Assembly: GCA_003216635.1 (NCBI GenBank)
Contig: QCIO01000003.1
Coordinates: forward strand, 37,933-101,932
DNA length: 64,000 nucleotides
DNA from: Prochlorococcus sp. AG-402-L23
GTDB lineage: Bacteria; Cyanobacteriota; Cyanobacteriia; PCC-6307; Cyanobiaceae
Direction: 5' to 3'
The notes beneath the pieces were generated by a model. That model did not search any database. It had not been told where the DNA came from and saw only the letters and a list, made by a program, of their open reading frames with translations. The position numbers and the translations under genes are program-made. How positions within the stretch are numbered: the first letter of the stretch is position 1; every line of letters starts with the position of its first letter. Of this stretch, positions 21,603 to 32,172 are shown one piece after another.

Positions 21603-22673
21603 ATGACCACAATAGAAGATGCGAATTTTGCTTTACAAAAAGTTCTAGATGCTGGATCACAGAAAAATGTAATTGAATTAGCTTGGATTAAAAATGTAAG
21701 AGTAACTATACCGAGAGTAATCGTAACATTATCATTACCATCGTTTGCAAATTCTCAGAGAGATAGAATTGTAAAAGAGGTTAGAGGGGTACTACTGGAT
21801 TTTGAAGATATTGATGATGTTCAAATAGAGATAGATAATAATCCTTCCAAAACAGAATCTCAAAATCAAAGTAATGCTCCTGAGTTGCAGAAGATTGATG
21901 GGATTCGGCATATCATAGCTGTTAGCAGTGGCAAAGGTGGAGTTGGTAAAAGTACCATTGCAGTTAATCTCGCTTGTTCTCTAGCTAAATTAGGCTTAAA
22001 AACTGGTTTGCTGGATGCAGATATATATGGACCTAATACTCCCTCAATGATGGGAGTTGCTGAACAGAATCCAAAGGTCACAGAAGGTAGTGGCAGTGAT
22101 CAAAGGTTAATACCAATAAATAAATATGGAATTTCTTTGGTGTCAATGGGTTTCCTCATAGAAGAAGGTCAGCCAGTTATATGGAGAGGTCCAATGCTTA
22201 ATAGTATTATCAGACAATTTTTGTACCAGGTTGAATGGAATAATCTTGATTTTTTGGTTATTGATTTGCCTCCAGGAACAGGAGATGCTCAAATATCCCT
22301 TTCTCAATCTGTGCCTATTTCTGGCGCTATAGTTGTCACTACTCCTCAACAAGTATCTTTGCAAGATGCAAGGAGGGGATTAGCAATGTTTAAACAACTC
22401 GGAGTACCTTTACTGGGAATTGTAGAAAATATGTCAGTATTTATTCCGCCAGATATGCCAGGTAAAAAATATGAAATTTTTGGTAAAGGTGGTGGACAAA
22501 AATTAGCTAACGAAAATGACTTACCATTATTAGCTCAAATTCCTATTGAAATCCCTCTCGTTGATGATAGTAATAAAGGTATACCAATCTCAATAAGCCA
22601 GCCCAATAAAGAAAGTTCTGTCGTATTTGGTAATTTAGCTCAATTAATTAAGAATCAATTTGTTAATACTTAG
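21603..22673 (+). CDS. mrp: Mrp/NBP35-family Fe-S carrier P-loop ATPase
   Basis: IAVSSGKGGVGKSTIAVNLA, DADIYGPNTPSMMG, DLPPGTGDAQIS. Confidence 0.95.
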   Translation: MTTIEDANFALQKVLDAGSQKNVIELAWIKNVRVTIPRVIVTLSLPSFANSQRDRIVKEVRGVLLDFEDIDDVQIEIDNNPSKTESQNQSNAPELQKIDGIRHIIAVSSGKGGVGKSTIAVNLACSLAKLGLKTGLLDADIYGPNTPSMMGVAEQNPKVTEGSGSDQRLIPINKYGISLVSMGFLIEEGQPVIWRGPMLNSIIRQFLYQVEWNNLDFLVIDLPPGTGDAQISLSQSVPISGAIVVTTPQQVSLQDARRGLAMFKQLGVPLLGIVENMSVFIPPDMPGKKYEIFGKGGGQKLANENDLPLLAQIPIEIPLVDDSNKGIPISISQPNKESSVVFGNLAQLIKNQFVNT

Positions 22674-23942
22674 TTGATGTTTAAGAGAATTTCTTTATTA
22701 AATAACAGAGGATTTTTACAAAAAAAAGACAACTTTAATAGAGGTTTTTTATTTTCTCCGCTACTTATAATACCCCTGTTTTTAGTTATTATTTCGGGTT
22801 TATTGATAAAAAGTATTCAGGGTGAATTTTTAGTATCGAATTATTTAGGTCATATCCTAACTGGTTTTTTAGGTTATTTCTTAGCATTTTTTATTTCTTA
22901 TATACCGTTAGAGAGAATTAGAAAGTATGTGGTCAGATTTTATTTGTGTACTTTAATAGCCTTATTACTAATTTATTTTTTTGGGATATCAGTTTCTGGA
23001 GCTCAAAGATGGTTAAACTTGGGCATCTTTTCTTTTCAGCCTTCAGAGGTAGCTAAACTTAGTACTGTATTAACTCTTGCTTTAGTACTCGATAAAAAAA
23101 TAATTCTAAAAATAAGAGATTTAGTATTGCCCTTATTAGTTGTAGTTGTTCCTTGGTTATTAATTTTCTTACAACCTGACTTAGGTACCTCTTTAGTTTT
23201 AATTGTTTTGACAGGTGTAATGCTCTATTGGTCGCAAATGCCAATAGAGTGGATTTTGATATTAGTGTTTTGTCTTATTACATCTATATTATATCTAACC
23301 TTACCAATTCTTCTTATTTTCTGGATTCCGTTTATAGGATATCTTGCCTATAGATCGAAAAAGAAAATTATTTTTCCTACTATCGCTATTTCGTTCCATT
23401 TATTAGTGGCAAAATTGACACCAATTTTGTGGCAATATGGCTTAAAAGAATATCAAAAAGATAGATTAGTTTTATTTTTAGATCCAAATAGAGATCCATT
23501 AGGTGGTGGATATCATTTGATACAGAGTCAAATTGCAATTGGTTCTGGAGGATTATTTGGGACTGGTTTGTTACGAGGTAAGCTGACTAATTTGCAATTT
23601 ATACCAGAACAACACACTGATTTTATATTCAGTGCTTTAGGGGAAGAATTGGGTTTTGTGGGGTGCATAATAGTTTTATTTTTATTCTTTTTTTTGATTA
23701 AAAAACTTATTAATACTGCAACAATTGCTAGGACTAACTTTGAATCTCTAATTGTTATTGGAATAGCCTCAACTTTTTTATTCCAAATAATTATTAACTT
23801 ATTTATGACTATTGGATTAGGACCAGTTACTGGAATTCCCCTTCCTTTTATGAGCTATGGTCGAACGTCATTGGTGACTAATTTTATATCTGTTGGATTT
23901 GTTTTATCTGTATTGAAACGTTCTAGATCACTAAGAAGTTGA
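22674..23942 (+). CDS. rodA: Rod-shape-determining SEDS protein
   Basis: FQPSEVAKLSTVLTLA, QPDLGTSLVL, PEQHTDFIFSALGEELGF, PLPFMSYGRTSLV. Confidence 0.93.
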   Translation: MMFKRISLLNNRGFLQKKDNFNRGFLFSPLLIIPLFLVIISGLLIKSIQGEFLVSNYLGHILTGFLGYFLAFFISYIPLERIRKYVVRFYLCTLIALLLIYFFGISVSGAQRWLNLGIFSFQPSEVAKLSTVLTLALVLDKKIILKIRDLVLPLLVVVVPWLLIFLQPDLGTSLVLIVLTGVMLYWSQMPIEWILILVFCLITSILYLTLPILLIFWIPFIGYLAYRSKKKIIFPTIAISFHLLVAKLTPILWQYGLKEYQKDRLVLFLDPNRDPLGGGYHLIQSQIAIGSGGLFGTGLLRGKLTNLQFIPEQHTDFIFSALGEELGFVGCIIVLFLFFFLIKKLINTATIARTNFESLIVIGIASTFLFQIIINLFMTIGLGPVTGIPLPFMSYGRTSLVTNFISVGFVLSVLKRSRSLRS

Positions 23943-25306
23943 TGAAATCACAAATTACTATAAAAAAAATTCAAGACCTTTTGATTAAAGGAGTTCAAAC
24001 TATATATGTCGATGATGATACATCCAGAAAAATGTGGTGGGCTTCTTTAGAAGTTATTCAAAAAGATTTCATTTCTCAGAATTATAAACAGGGGGGGATT
24101 TGGGTTGCCTCTCCTTTACCAGCTTTTAATGATAAAAAATTTTTAAATCAACTTCATGGATGGCTTTGGTCTCCTGAGGGGTTTCCATACTTTCAAAATG
24201 AGAATGCAGGTTTTTTACCAGTCAATAATTCAGACAAGATGAAAAAAGATTTCGATTTAGTTAGTAATTATAAAGTCTTAAATCTTAGTCAAGAAGATGG
24301 TTATGAACCTTTTTTGATGATAATCACCCCAAATTTTCAATGCATATTATCAATTGTAGGAGAAAAAGATAAGAAAATTCTATTAATGAAGTGTGATGAA
24401 GAAAGCCTAAAACTTTCAATTGAATTAATGCATGCAAAATTAAATCAAGAAAATTATGAGGAAGGAGTCAAATTTCGTAAGGCAATCAATAATTTAGGTA
24501 ACCTTAATATTAATAATCAATTTGAAAAATTATTTTGGCAAATATTATCGACAAAATTAGCAAGTATTTCGCCAAACCATAATATCAAGAATTCTGTAAA
24601 AAACGATGAAAAAAAAGTGCAAATAACTGAAGCAAAATTATTACGTGCAATATCTCATGAAGTAAGAACGCCTTTGGCAACAATAAGAACCCTCATAAGT
24701 TCTACTTTAAAAAAATATAAGATGGACGAATCAATGAAAAATCGTTTAATTCAAATAGATAATGAATGTAATGAACAAATTGATAGGTTTGGTTTAATCT
24801 TTAATGCAGCAGAATTAGTGAGTAATGAAGTTCCGTCATTAAATAACTTGGCAAGAATTAATTTAGCCGAAATTTTTAAAAAGCTTGCTCCTTTATGGAA
24901 TAAACAATTAAATCGACGCGGGATTTCTTTAAAGATTGATATCCCCAATCAACTTCCGCAAATTTTGAGTGATTCTGAAAAATTGGAATTAATGTTAAGT
25001 GGATTAATTGATAAAAATACTAGAGGATTAAAAGAAGGTAGTACATTAATTTTAGAATTGAGAACAGCTGGTCAAAAACTTAAACTTCAGTTGAAAATAC
25101 AAAAATTAGAAAGTAATCAAAAAGAAATTATAAAAAAAGATAACAGTTCTGATATAGGTCCTGTTTTAAATTGGAACCCTCAAACAGGTAGTTTACAACT
25201 TAGTCAAAATGCTACTCAAAAGTTGTTAGCTAGTTTAGGAGGGCATGTCACAAAAAGGCGAGATACAGGTTTGACAGTATTTTTTCCGATTTCAGATTCA
25301 AAATAA
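23939..25306 (+). CDS. Histidine kinase-like protein with degenerate ATP-binding domain
   Basis: HisKA H-box LLRAISHEVRTPLATIRTL; no canonical N, G1 or G2 boxes visible. Confidence 0.8.
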   Translation: MMKSQITIKKIQDLLIKGVQTIYVDDDTSRKMWWASLEVIQKDFISQNYKQGGIWVASPLPAFNDKKFLNQLHGWLWSPEGFPYFQNENAGFLPVNNSDKMKKDFDLVSNYKVLNLSQEDGYEPFLMIITPNFQCILSIVGEKDKKILLMKCDEESLKLSIELMHAKLNQENYEEGVKFRKAINNLGNLNINNQFEKLFWQILSTKLASISPNHNIKNSVKNDEKKVQITEAKLLRAISHEVRTPLATIRTLISSTLKKYKMDESMKNRLIQIDNECNEQIDRFGLIFNAAELVSNEVPSLNNLARINLAEIFKKLAPLWNKQLNRRGISLKIDIPNQLPQILSDSEKLELMLSGLIDKNTRGLKEGSTLILELRTAGQKLKLQLKIQKLESNQKEIIKKDNSSDIGPVLNWNPQTGSLQLSQNATQKLLASLGGHVTKRRDTGLTVFFPISDSK

Positions 25307-25417
25307 AATGAGAAATAAGTTTTCCATATATTAAATAATGTAGAAAATTTCCTATAAATTTCGAATTTTGCAAAATATGAATGCTAATTTCTTATTATAA
25401 ATAACTTAAAATCAAGG

Positions 25418-25840
25418 ATGACTGAAACTTTAGTTGGTGAATTTCCAAAGCATATAGGTAGTACTGGGGGTTTATTAAACTCAGCAGAAACCGAAGAAAA
25501 ATATGCAATCGTATGGAAAAGTTCAAAGGAACAAGCATTTGAATTGCCCACCGGTGGAGCGGCTATTATGCATGAAGGTGATAATTTAATGTACTTTGCA
25601 AGAAAAGAACAATGCCTTGCTTTAGGGACACAATTAAGAGCATTCAAACCAAGAATTGAAGATTTTAAAATCTACCGAATTTTCCCAGGTGGCGATATTG
25701 AATTTTTACACCCAAAAGATGGTGTTTTCCCTGAAAAAGTGAATGAAGGCAGAGAGAAAGTAGGGCATAATCCTAGAAGAATAGGTGAAAATCCTAATCC
25801 AGCTGGGTTGAAATTTACAACTAAGAATACTTTTGATTAA
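25418..25840 (+). CDS. psaD: Photosystem I reaction center subunit II
   Basis: [72 protein letters not shown]. Confidence 0.98.
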   Translation: MTETLVGEFPKHIGSTGGLLNSAETEEKYAIVWKSSKEQAFELPTGGAAIMHEGDNLMYFARKEQCLALGTQLRAFKPRIEDFKIYRIFPGGDIEFLHPKDGVFPEKVNEGREKVGHNPRRIGENPNPAGLKFTTKNTFD

Positions 25841-25899
25841 CTTCTTTAAAGTTGATATAAAAGAAGAAAATAATTATAATTTGGGTTGACATTATTAAT

Positions 25900-27420
25900 A
25901 TGATCAGCTCACAGAAAGATAGTTTTTTAAAGGCTTACAAAGAAGGTAAAAATTTTATACCTATCATTCAAACTTGGCCTGCAGATTTAGAGACTCCATT
26001 GTCTACATGGTTAAAATTAACCTCAAAAGATTCCCATGGTGTTTTTCTTGAATCTGTTGAAGGTGGAGAAAGTTTGGGTAGATGGAGTATTGTTGCAACT
26101 AAACCTCTTTGGGAAGCCGTATGTAATGGAGAAGAAATAGTTAAAACTTGGAATAATGGTAAAACTGAAACACATAAAGGTGATCCTTTTGATATTTTAA
26201 GAAGTTGGACAAAGGAATATAACTCAATCATGCTTGATGACTTACCATCAATTGGACAATTATATGGCTCTTGGGGTTATGAATTAATAAATCGAATAGA
26301 ACCAAGCGTTCCTGTAAATGAAATAACAGAAAACAATATCCCTTATGGTTCCTGGATGTTTTTTGATCAGTTAGTTGTTTTTGATCAAATAAAAAGATGT
26401 ATTACTGCAGTGGTTTATGCAGATACAACTTCTTCAAAAGAGTCTTCGATTGAAGAGTTGTATCTAAACTCAATTTCTAAAATTCAGAAAACTAAAAATT
26501 TAATGAGAGTTCCTCTAAAAGAAAATGAGTTTTTAGATTGGAATGAAAATGAGAATTTAAATTTAGATCTAGAAAGTAATTGGAAGAAAAAAGATTTTGA
26601 GGATGCAGTTCTATCTGCAAAAGAATACATAAGAAAGGGAGATATCTTCCAAATAGTTATAAGTCAGAGATTCCAAACTCAAGTCAATAATGATCCCTTT
26701 AATTTATACAGAAGTTTGAGGATGGTTAATCCATCTCCATATATGTCATTTTTTGATTTTGGCTCATGGTATCTGATTGGTTCAAGTCCTGAAGTAATGG
26801 TTAAAGCTGAAAAAAATAAAAATAGTCAGATTGTTGCTTGCTTAAGACCAATAGCTGGCACAAGACCTAGAGGTATTGATAATCAACAAGACTTGGAATT
26901 AGAAAAGGATTTATTAAAAGATCCAAAAGAAATAGCTGAGCATGTAATGTTAATTGATCTTGGGAGAAATGATCTTGGAAAAGTTTGTGAAATTGGTACT
27001 GTGAAGGTCAAGGATTTAATGGTTATTGAGAAATATTCACATGTTATGCATATAGTTAGTGAAGTTGAGGGAATTTTACAAAACAATGCTGATGTATGGG
27101 ATTTGCTAAAAGCATCTTTTCCCGCTGGGACAGTAACTGGTGCGCCAAAAATAAGAGCTATGCAATTGATTAAGCACTTTGAAAAAGATGCTAGAGGACC
27201 TTATGCTGGTGTTTACGGATCTATTGATATTAATGGTGCATTAAATACGGCAATTACGATAAGAACTATGATAGTTAAACCCTCAAGAGATGGGAAATAT
27301 GATGTTTCAGTGCAAGCTGGAGCTGGAATAGTTGCTGATTCTTTTCCTGAAAATGAATATCAAGAGACGTTAAATAAAGCAAAGGGGATATTAAAAGCAT
27401 TAGCATGCTTGGATAAATAA
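25900..27420 (+). CDS. trpE: Anthranilate synthase component I
   Basis: RKGDIFQIVISQRF, RPIAGTRPRG, LIDLGRNDLGKV, SFPAGTVTGAPKIRAMQ. Confidence 0.94.
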   Translation: MISSQKDSFLKAYKEGKNFIPIIQTWPADLETPLSTWLKLTSKDSHGVFLESVEGGESLGRWSIVATKPLWEAVCNGEEIVKTWNNGKTETHKGDPFDILRSWTKEYNSIMLDDLPSIGQLYGSWGYELINRIEPSVPVNEITENNIPYGSWMFFDQLVVFDQIKRCITAVVYADTTSSKESSIEELYLNSISKIQKTKNLMRVPLKENEFLDWNENENLNLDLESNWKKKDFEDAVLSAKEYIRKGDIFQIVISQRFQTQVNNDPFNLYRSLRMVNPSPYMSFFDFGSWYLIGSSPEVMVKAEKNKNSQIVACLRPIAGTRPRGIDNQQDLELEKDLLKDPKEIAEHVMLIDLGRNDLGKVCEIGTVKVKDLMVIEKYSHVMHIVSEVEGILQNNADVWDLLKASFPAGTVTGAPKIRAMQLIKHFEKDARGPYAGVYGSIDINGALNTAITIRTMIVKPSRDGKYDVSVQAGAGIVADSFPENEYQETLNKAKGILKALACLDK

Positions 27421-28539
27421 ATGAGTCAAAATAATCTTTATAAGGGTTTTGAGGTGGAACTTTTCACAGGTTCTTTAAATTCTCATATTGGTGTTTCAGC
27501 GGATATTGAGAAAAAATTTTCTGATTTTGTAAAAGAGCCAGATAACAGAAATGTTGAATACATAACAACACCTGAAAAAGACTACAAGTTGTTATACGAG
27601 AAATTAATAACTCCTAGAAAAAAGTTAAGAAAGTGGCTAAATACTAAAAATTTAACAATAATTCCCTCATCCACTCTTTGTTTTAAACACGATATTAAAT
27701 TTCAAAGATCTGATATTGACAATGTCTATCATCAATTTATACAAGATAATTATGGAACCTCTATTGCAACTTCAAGTGTACATATAAACGTAGGAATAGA
27801 TGATTTAGATAAGCTTTTTGCGGCTATTAGACTAATAAGATCTGAGGCTGCTTTATATCTGTCACTAAGTGCTAGTTCACCTTTTTTAAATAATAAAATT
27901 ACGGAGAATCACTCTCAGAGATGGATGCAGTTTCCTAAAACACCAAGTAAGGTCCCTTTTTTTGTAAATCATAATTCTTATATAGATTGGATCGGGGAAA
28001 ATATAGCTAACAAAAATATGCAAAATATCAGGCATTTTTGGTCTTCAATTCGACCAAATGGACCCCAAAGACCTTTAATGCTTGATCGTTTGGAATTAAG
28101 AATTTGTGATTTTGTTCACGATGTTAATCTCCTTTTAGGGATAACGGCCATGATAGAACTCAGGATTTTAAATCTTTTTGAAAATATAAATACTTTGGAT
28201 CCTTTGAATGCCAGTTTTTTTTCTATTGATAAATTATCAGAAATATGTGATCAAAATGAAACTAATGCTGCTAAAGATAGTCTGAATTCAGAATTAATTC
28301 ACTGGAAAGATGGTAAAAAAGTTATTTGTAGAGAGTGGATTCAAAACTTATTATCAGATTTGTCATCCACAGCGGAAAATTTTGGTATGAAGCATCTTTT
28401 GAATCCCATCTATGAAGTTCTTGAAGAAGGTAATCAATCTATGAAATGGATAAATCAATATGAAAAAGGTCTTTCTATTGAGCAAATAATGAAAATTTCA
28501 ATCGAAGATATGCTTAGGAGCGAAGGCGAGAATGTTTGA
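27421..28539 (+). CDS. gshA: Glutamate-cysteine ligase, cyanobacterial type
   Basis: GFEVELFTGSLNSHIGVS, TSSVHINVGIDDLDKLF, RPNGPQRPLMLDRLELRICD. Confidence 0.85.
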   Translation: MSQNNLYKGFEVELFTGSLNSHIGVSADIEKKFSDFVKEPDNRNVEYITTPEKDYKLLYEKLITPRKKLRKWLNTKNLTIIPSSTLCFKHDIKFQRSDIDNVYHQFIQDNYGTSIATSSVHINVGIDDLDKLFAAIRLIRSEAALYLSLSASSPFLNNKITENHSQRWMQFPKTPSKVPFFVNHNSYIDWIGENIANKNMQNIRHFWSSIRPNGPQRPLMLDRLELRICDFVHDVNLLLGITAMIELRILNLFENINTLDPLNASFFSIDKLSEICDQNETNAAKDSLNSELIHWKDGKKVICREWIQNLLSDLSSTAENFGMKHLLNPIYEVLEEGNQSMKWINQYEKGLSIEQIMKISIEDMLRSEGENV

Positions 28540-28591
28540 TTATTTAAATAAACATTTATCTGAACATTTTCAATTGTGACATAATAATTAT

Positions 28592-31561
28592 ATGGAATCT
28601 TTTCGACAGATAAAAAATAATAACGTGGATTTGGTAAGTAACAAGAATCCACTTGATAAAAATCGTCTTTTAATTGAAGATCTATGGGAATCTGTACTCC
28701 GAGAAGAATGCCCAGATGATCAAGCAGAGAGATTGATACAGCTTAAAGAATTAAGTTATTCAAAACAAATTGATGGTGATAGTTCAAAAACTTTTAAAAA
28801 TGAAATAGTTGATATTGTAAATTCTATGGATTTAGCAGAATCCATTGCAGCAGCAAGGGCGTTTTCATTGTATTTTCAACTCGTGAATATTTTGGAGCAA
28901 AGAGTTGAGGAAGATAGATATATTCAAAGCTTTACCAATAAGGATGTTCAAAAATCGCCCGACAATCTTGATCCTTTTGCTCCAGCATTAGCTAGGCAAA
29001 ATGCTCCAGTAACTTTTAGAGAACTTTTTTACAGGCTGAGGAAATTAAATGTACCACCTGGGAAATTAGAAGAGTTATTGCAGGAAATGGATATCCGTTT
29101 AGTTTTTACTGCACATCCGACTGAAATAGTAAGACATACTATTAGGCATAAGCAAACAAGAGTAGCAAATTTGTTAAAAAAAATACAGATTGAGCAATTT
29201 CTAACAAAAGAAGAAAAAAATTCTCTAAAAACCCAATTAAAGGAAGAAGTAAGACTTTGGTGGAGAACAGATGAATTGCATCAATTTAAACCATCAGTTT
29301 TAGACGAAGTAGATTATGCCTTGCATTATTTTCAGCAAGTTTTATTTAATGCGATGCCTCAATTGAGGGGCAGGATCACTGAAGCGCTTACCGAAAATTA
29401 TCCAGATGTTCAGTTGCCCTCTGAATCTTTTTGTAACTTCGGTTCATGGGTAGGATCCGATAGAGACGGTAATCCATCGGTCACTCCTGAGATAACATGG
29501 AGAACTGCTTGCTACCAAAGACAGTTAATGTTGGAAAGATATATTATTGCAACATCTAATCTTAGAGATCAATTAAGTGTCTCGATGCAATGGAGTCAAG
29601 TAAGCTCTTCTCTATTAGAGTCACTAGAAACGGACAGGGTTAAGTTCCCAGAAATCTATGAAGCTAGGGCTACAAGGTATAGATCAGAACCTTACAGATT
29701 GAAATTAAGTTATATTTTAGAAAAATTACGGTTAACACAAGAAAGAAATAATCTATTATCTGAAAATGGGTGGAAATTTGACTTAGAGGGAGAAATTGAT
29801 AACAAAAATCTAGAAAAAGTTGAAAACTTATATTACAAGTCAGTCAACGAATTCACTAATGATCTCGAATTAATTAAAAATAGCCTGATTAGTACAGATT
29901 TAACTTGCGAGTCTGTTAACACATTACTTACTCAGGTTCATATTTTTGGATTTTCTTTAGCAAGTTTAGATATTCGTCAAGAGAGTACAAGGCATAGTGA
30001 TGCCATAAAAGAGCTTACAAATTATCTTGATTTATCTGTGCAATATGACCAAATGTCTGAGGAAGATAAAATTAAATGGCTTATAGACGAATTAAATACA
30101 AAAAGGCCTTTAATTCCATCTGAAGTGAACTGGACAAAAACTACAGAAGAAACCTTTTCAGTTTTTAAAATGGTTAAGAGACTACAGCAAGAATTTGGAA
30201 GTCGTATTTGTCATTCTTATGTAATTTCAATGAGTCATAGCGCATCTGATTTGCTTGAAGTTCTCTTACTGGCAAAAGAAATGGGACTTCTTGATCAAAA
30301 TTCACAAAAGTCAAAATTACTAGTTGTTCCTCTTTTTGAAACTGTAGAAGACCTTAAAAGAGCACCAGAAGTTATGGAAAAGTTGTTCAAATTAGATTTC
30401 TATAGATCATTATTGCCAAAAGTGGGAGAATCTTTTAAACCTCTGCAAGAATTAATGCTTGGATATTCTGATAGCAATAAAGATTCGGGATTTGTTTCTA
30501 GTAATTGGGAAATTCATAGAGCCCAAATAGCTCTTCAAAATCTTGCAAGTAGAAATAACATATTGCTAAGACTTTTTCATGGAAGAGGTGGCTCTGTAGG
30601 GAGAGGAGGAGGACCAGCCTATCAGGCAATATTGGCCCAACCAAGCGGCACTTTAAAAGGACGAATAAAGATAACAGAACAAGGTGAAGTTTTAGCTTCT
30701 AAATACAGTCTTCCGGAACTGGCTTTGTACAATCTTGAGACTGTCACTACAGCGGTTATTCAAAATAGTTTGGTAAATAATAGACTTGACGCTACTCCAG
30801 AATGGAATCAATTAATGTCTAGATTGGCAGAAACATCGAGGTCTCACTACAGAAAATTAGTGCATGAGAATCCTGATTTGTTAAATTTCTTTCAAGAGGT
30901 CACCCCAATAGAAGAAATAAGTAAATTACAGATATCTAGTAGGCCTGCTAGAAGAAAAAAAGGTGCAAAAGATTTGTCAAGTTTAAGAGCTATTCCATGG
31001 GTATTTGGTTGGACACAAAGTAGATTTCTTTTGCCAAGTTGGTTTGGAGTAGGCACTGCATTGTCCTCTGAATTAAATTCAGATCCACAACAAATTGAAT
31101 TATTAAGAGTTCTGCATCAAAGATGGCCATTTTTTAGGATGCTTATATCTAAGGTGGAAATGACATTATCCAAGGTCGATTTGGAAGTTGCTAGATATTA
31201 TGTTGATACTCTTGGCAGTAAAGAAAATAAAGATTCTTTTGATGATATTTTTGAAGTAATTTCTAAAGAATATAATCTTACAAAATCTTTAATACTTGAA
31301 ATTACTGGCAAAAATAAGCTCCTCGAATCTGATAGAGACTTGAAATTATCAGTAAGCTTGAGAAATAAGACAATCATCCCTTTGGGTTTTTTGCAGGTTT
31401 CACTTTTAAGAAGACTAAGAGACCAGACAAGACAACCCCCAATAAGCGAATTTATTATTGATAAAGATGAATCTAGAAGAGCTTATAGCAGAAGCGAACT
31501 ATTGAGGGGAGCACTTTTAACTATTAATGGGATAGCAGCTGGCATGAGAAATACAGGTTGA
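28592..31561 (+). CDS. ppc: Phosphoenolpyruvate carboxylase
   Basis: [61 protein letters not shown]-term RNTG. Confidence 0.98.
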   Translation: MESFRQIKNNNVDLVSNKNPLDKNRLLIEDLWESVLREECPDDQAERLIQLKELSYSKQIDGDSSKTFKNEIVDIVNSMDLAESIAAARAFSLYFQLVNILEQRVEEDRYIQSFTNKDVQKSPDNLDPFAPALARQNAPVTFRELFYRLRKLNVPPGKLEELLQEMDIRLVFTAHPTEIVRHTIRHKQTRVANLLKKIQIEQFLTKEEKNSLKTQLKEEVRLWWRTDELHQFKPSVLDEVDYALHYFQQVLFNAMPQLRGRITEALTENYPDVQLPSESFCNFGSWVGSDRDGNPSVTPEITWRTACYQRQLMLERYIIATSNLRDQLSVSMQWSQVSSSLLESLETDRVKFPEIYEARATRYRSEPYRLKLSYILEKLRLTQERNNLLSENGWKFDLEGEIDNKNLEKVENLYYKSVNEFTNDLELIKNSLISTDLTCESVNTLLTQVHIFGFSLASLDIRQESTRHSDAIKELTNYLDLSVQYDQMSEEDKIKWLIDELNTKRPLIPSEVNWTKTTEETFSVFKMVKRLQQEFGSRICHSYVISMSHSASDLLEVLLLAKEMGLLDQNSQKSKLLVVPLFETVEDLKRAPEVMEKLFKLDFYRSLLPKVGESFKPLQELMLGYSDSNKDSGFVSSNWEIHRAQIALQNLASRNNILLRLFHGRGGSVGRGGGPAYQAILAQPSGTLKGRIKITEQGEVLASKYSLPELALYNLETVTTAVIQNSLVNNRLDATPEWNQLMSRLAETSRSHYRKLVHENPDLLNFFQEVTPIEEISKLQISSRPARRKKGAKDLSSLRAIPWVFGWTQSRFLLPSWFGVGTALSSELNSDPQQIELLRVLHQRWPFFRMLISKVEMTLSKVDLEVARYYVDTLGSKENKDSFDDIFEVISKEYNLTKSLILEITGKNKLLESDRDLKLSVSLRNKTIIPLGFLQVSLLRRLRDQTRQPPISEFIIDKDESRRAYSRSELLRGALLTINGIAAGMRNTG

Positions 31562-31564
31562 TAA

Positions 31565-32011
31565 TTGCAATATTTTTCTAAAAATAAACTTGTTCTTCCA
31601 GAAGGTTATTTTGTTAACTCTTCGCAAATCCCATTAGCTAAAAATGTTAACAAACTTTTAGCGAATTGTGGTTGTGAGACATTTCCAGTAAAACCTCTTT
31701 CTGAGGCTATTCAGAAAAGCAATTTCTTTTTTACCATACAAAGTGAATTAAAAAATAAATTATATGGCTTTGTAAGGGTTACGTCTGACAGGGGATTGAA
31801 TGCTAACTTGTGGAATTTGAGTGCATTGCCAGGTAATAATCAGCAGATTTATTATTCAATATTAATTCAATTAACTCTTGAGAAAATAAATAGAGAAATG
31901 CCTGGATGCAGTATTTCTGTACAGGCTCCAGTATCTTCCTTTATCAGTTTAGAGGAAAATGGATTCATACTAGATCCAAATGGAATAAGAGTAATGGGAT
32001 ATAAACTTTAA
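31565..32011 (+). CDS. GNAT-like acetyltransferase family protein
   Basis: 148 aa, TTG start, KNKLYGFVRVTSDRGLNANLWNLSALPGNNQ pattern. Confidence 0.6.
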   Translation: MQYFSKNKLVLPEGYFVNSSQIPLAKNVNKLLANCGCETFPVKPLSEAIQKSNFFFTIQSELKNKLYGFVRVTSDRGLNANLWNLSALPGNNQQIYYSILIQLTLEKINREMPGCSISVQAPVSSFISLEENGFILDPNGIRVMGYKL

Positions 32012-32022
32012 AAATCATTTAC

Positions 32023-32095
32023 GAGCATGGAGGGATTCGAACCCCCGACTCTCAGAACCGGAATCTGATGCTCTATCCAACTGAGCTACATGCCC
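32023..32095 (-). tRNA. tRNA-Arg(CCG)
   Basis: Reverse complement GGGCATGTAGCTCAGTTGGATAGAGCATCAGATTCCGGTTCTGAGAGTCGGGGGTTCGAATCCCTCCATGCTC; anticodon loop TTCCGGT. Confidence 0.95.
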
Positions 32096-32172
32096 TTTAA
32101 TTTTTCAATTTCTTTAAAGAAAATCTAAATATTTTAAACTTAGCTAATTTAATTAATGAATGCACAAAAAAA

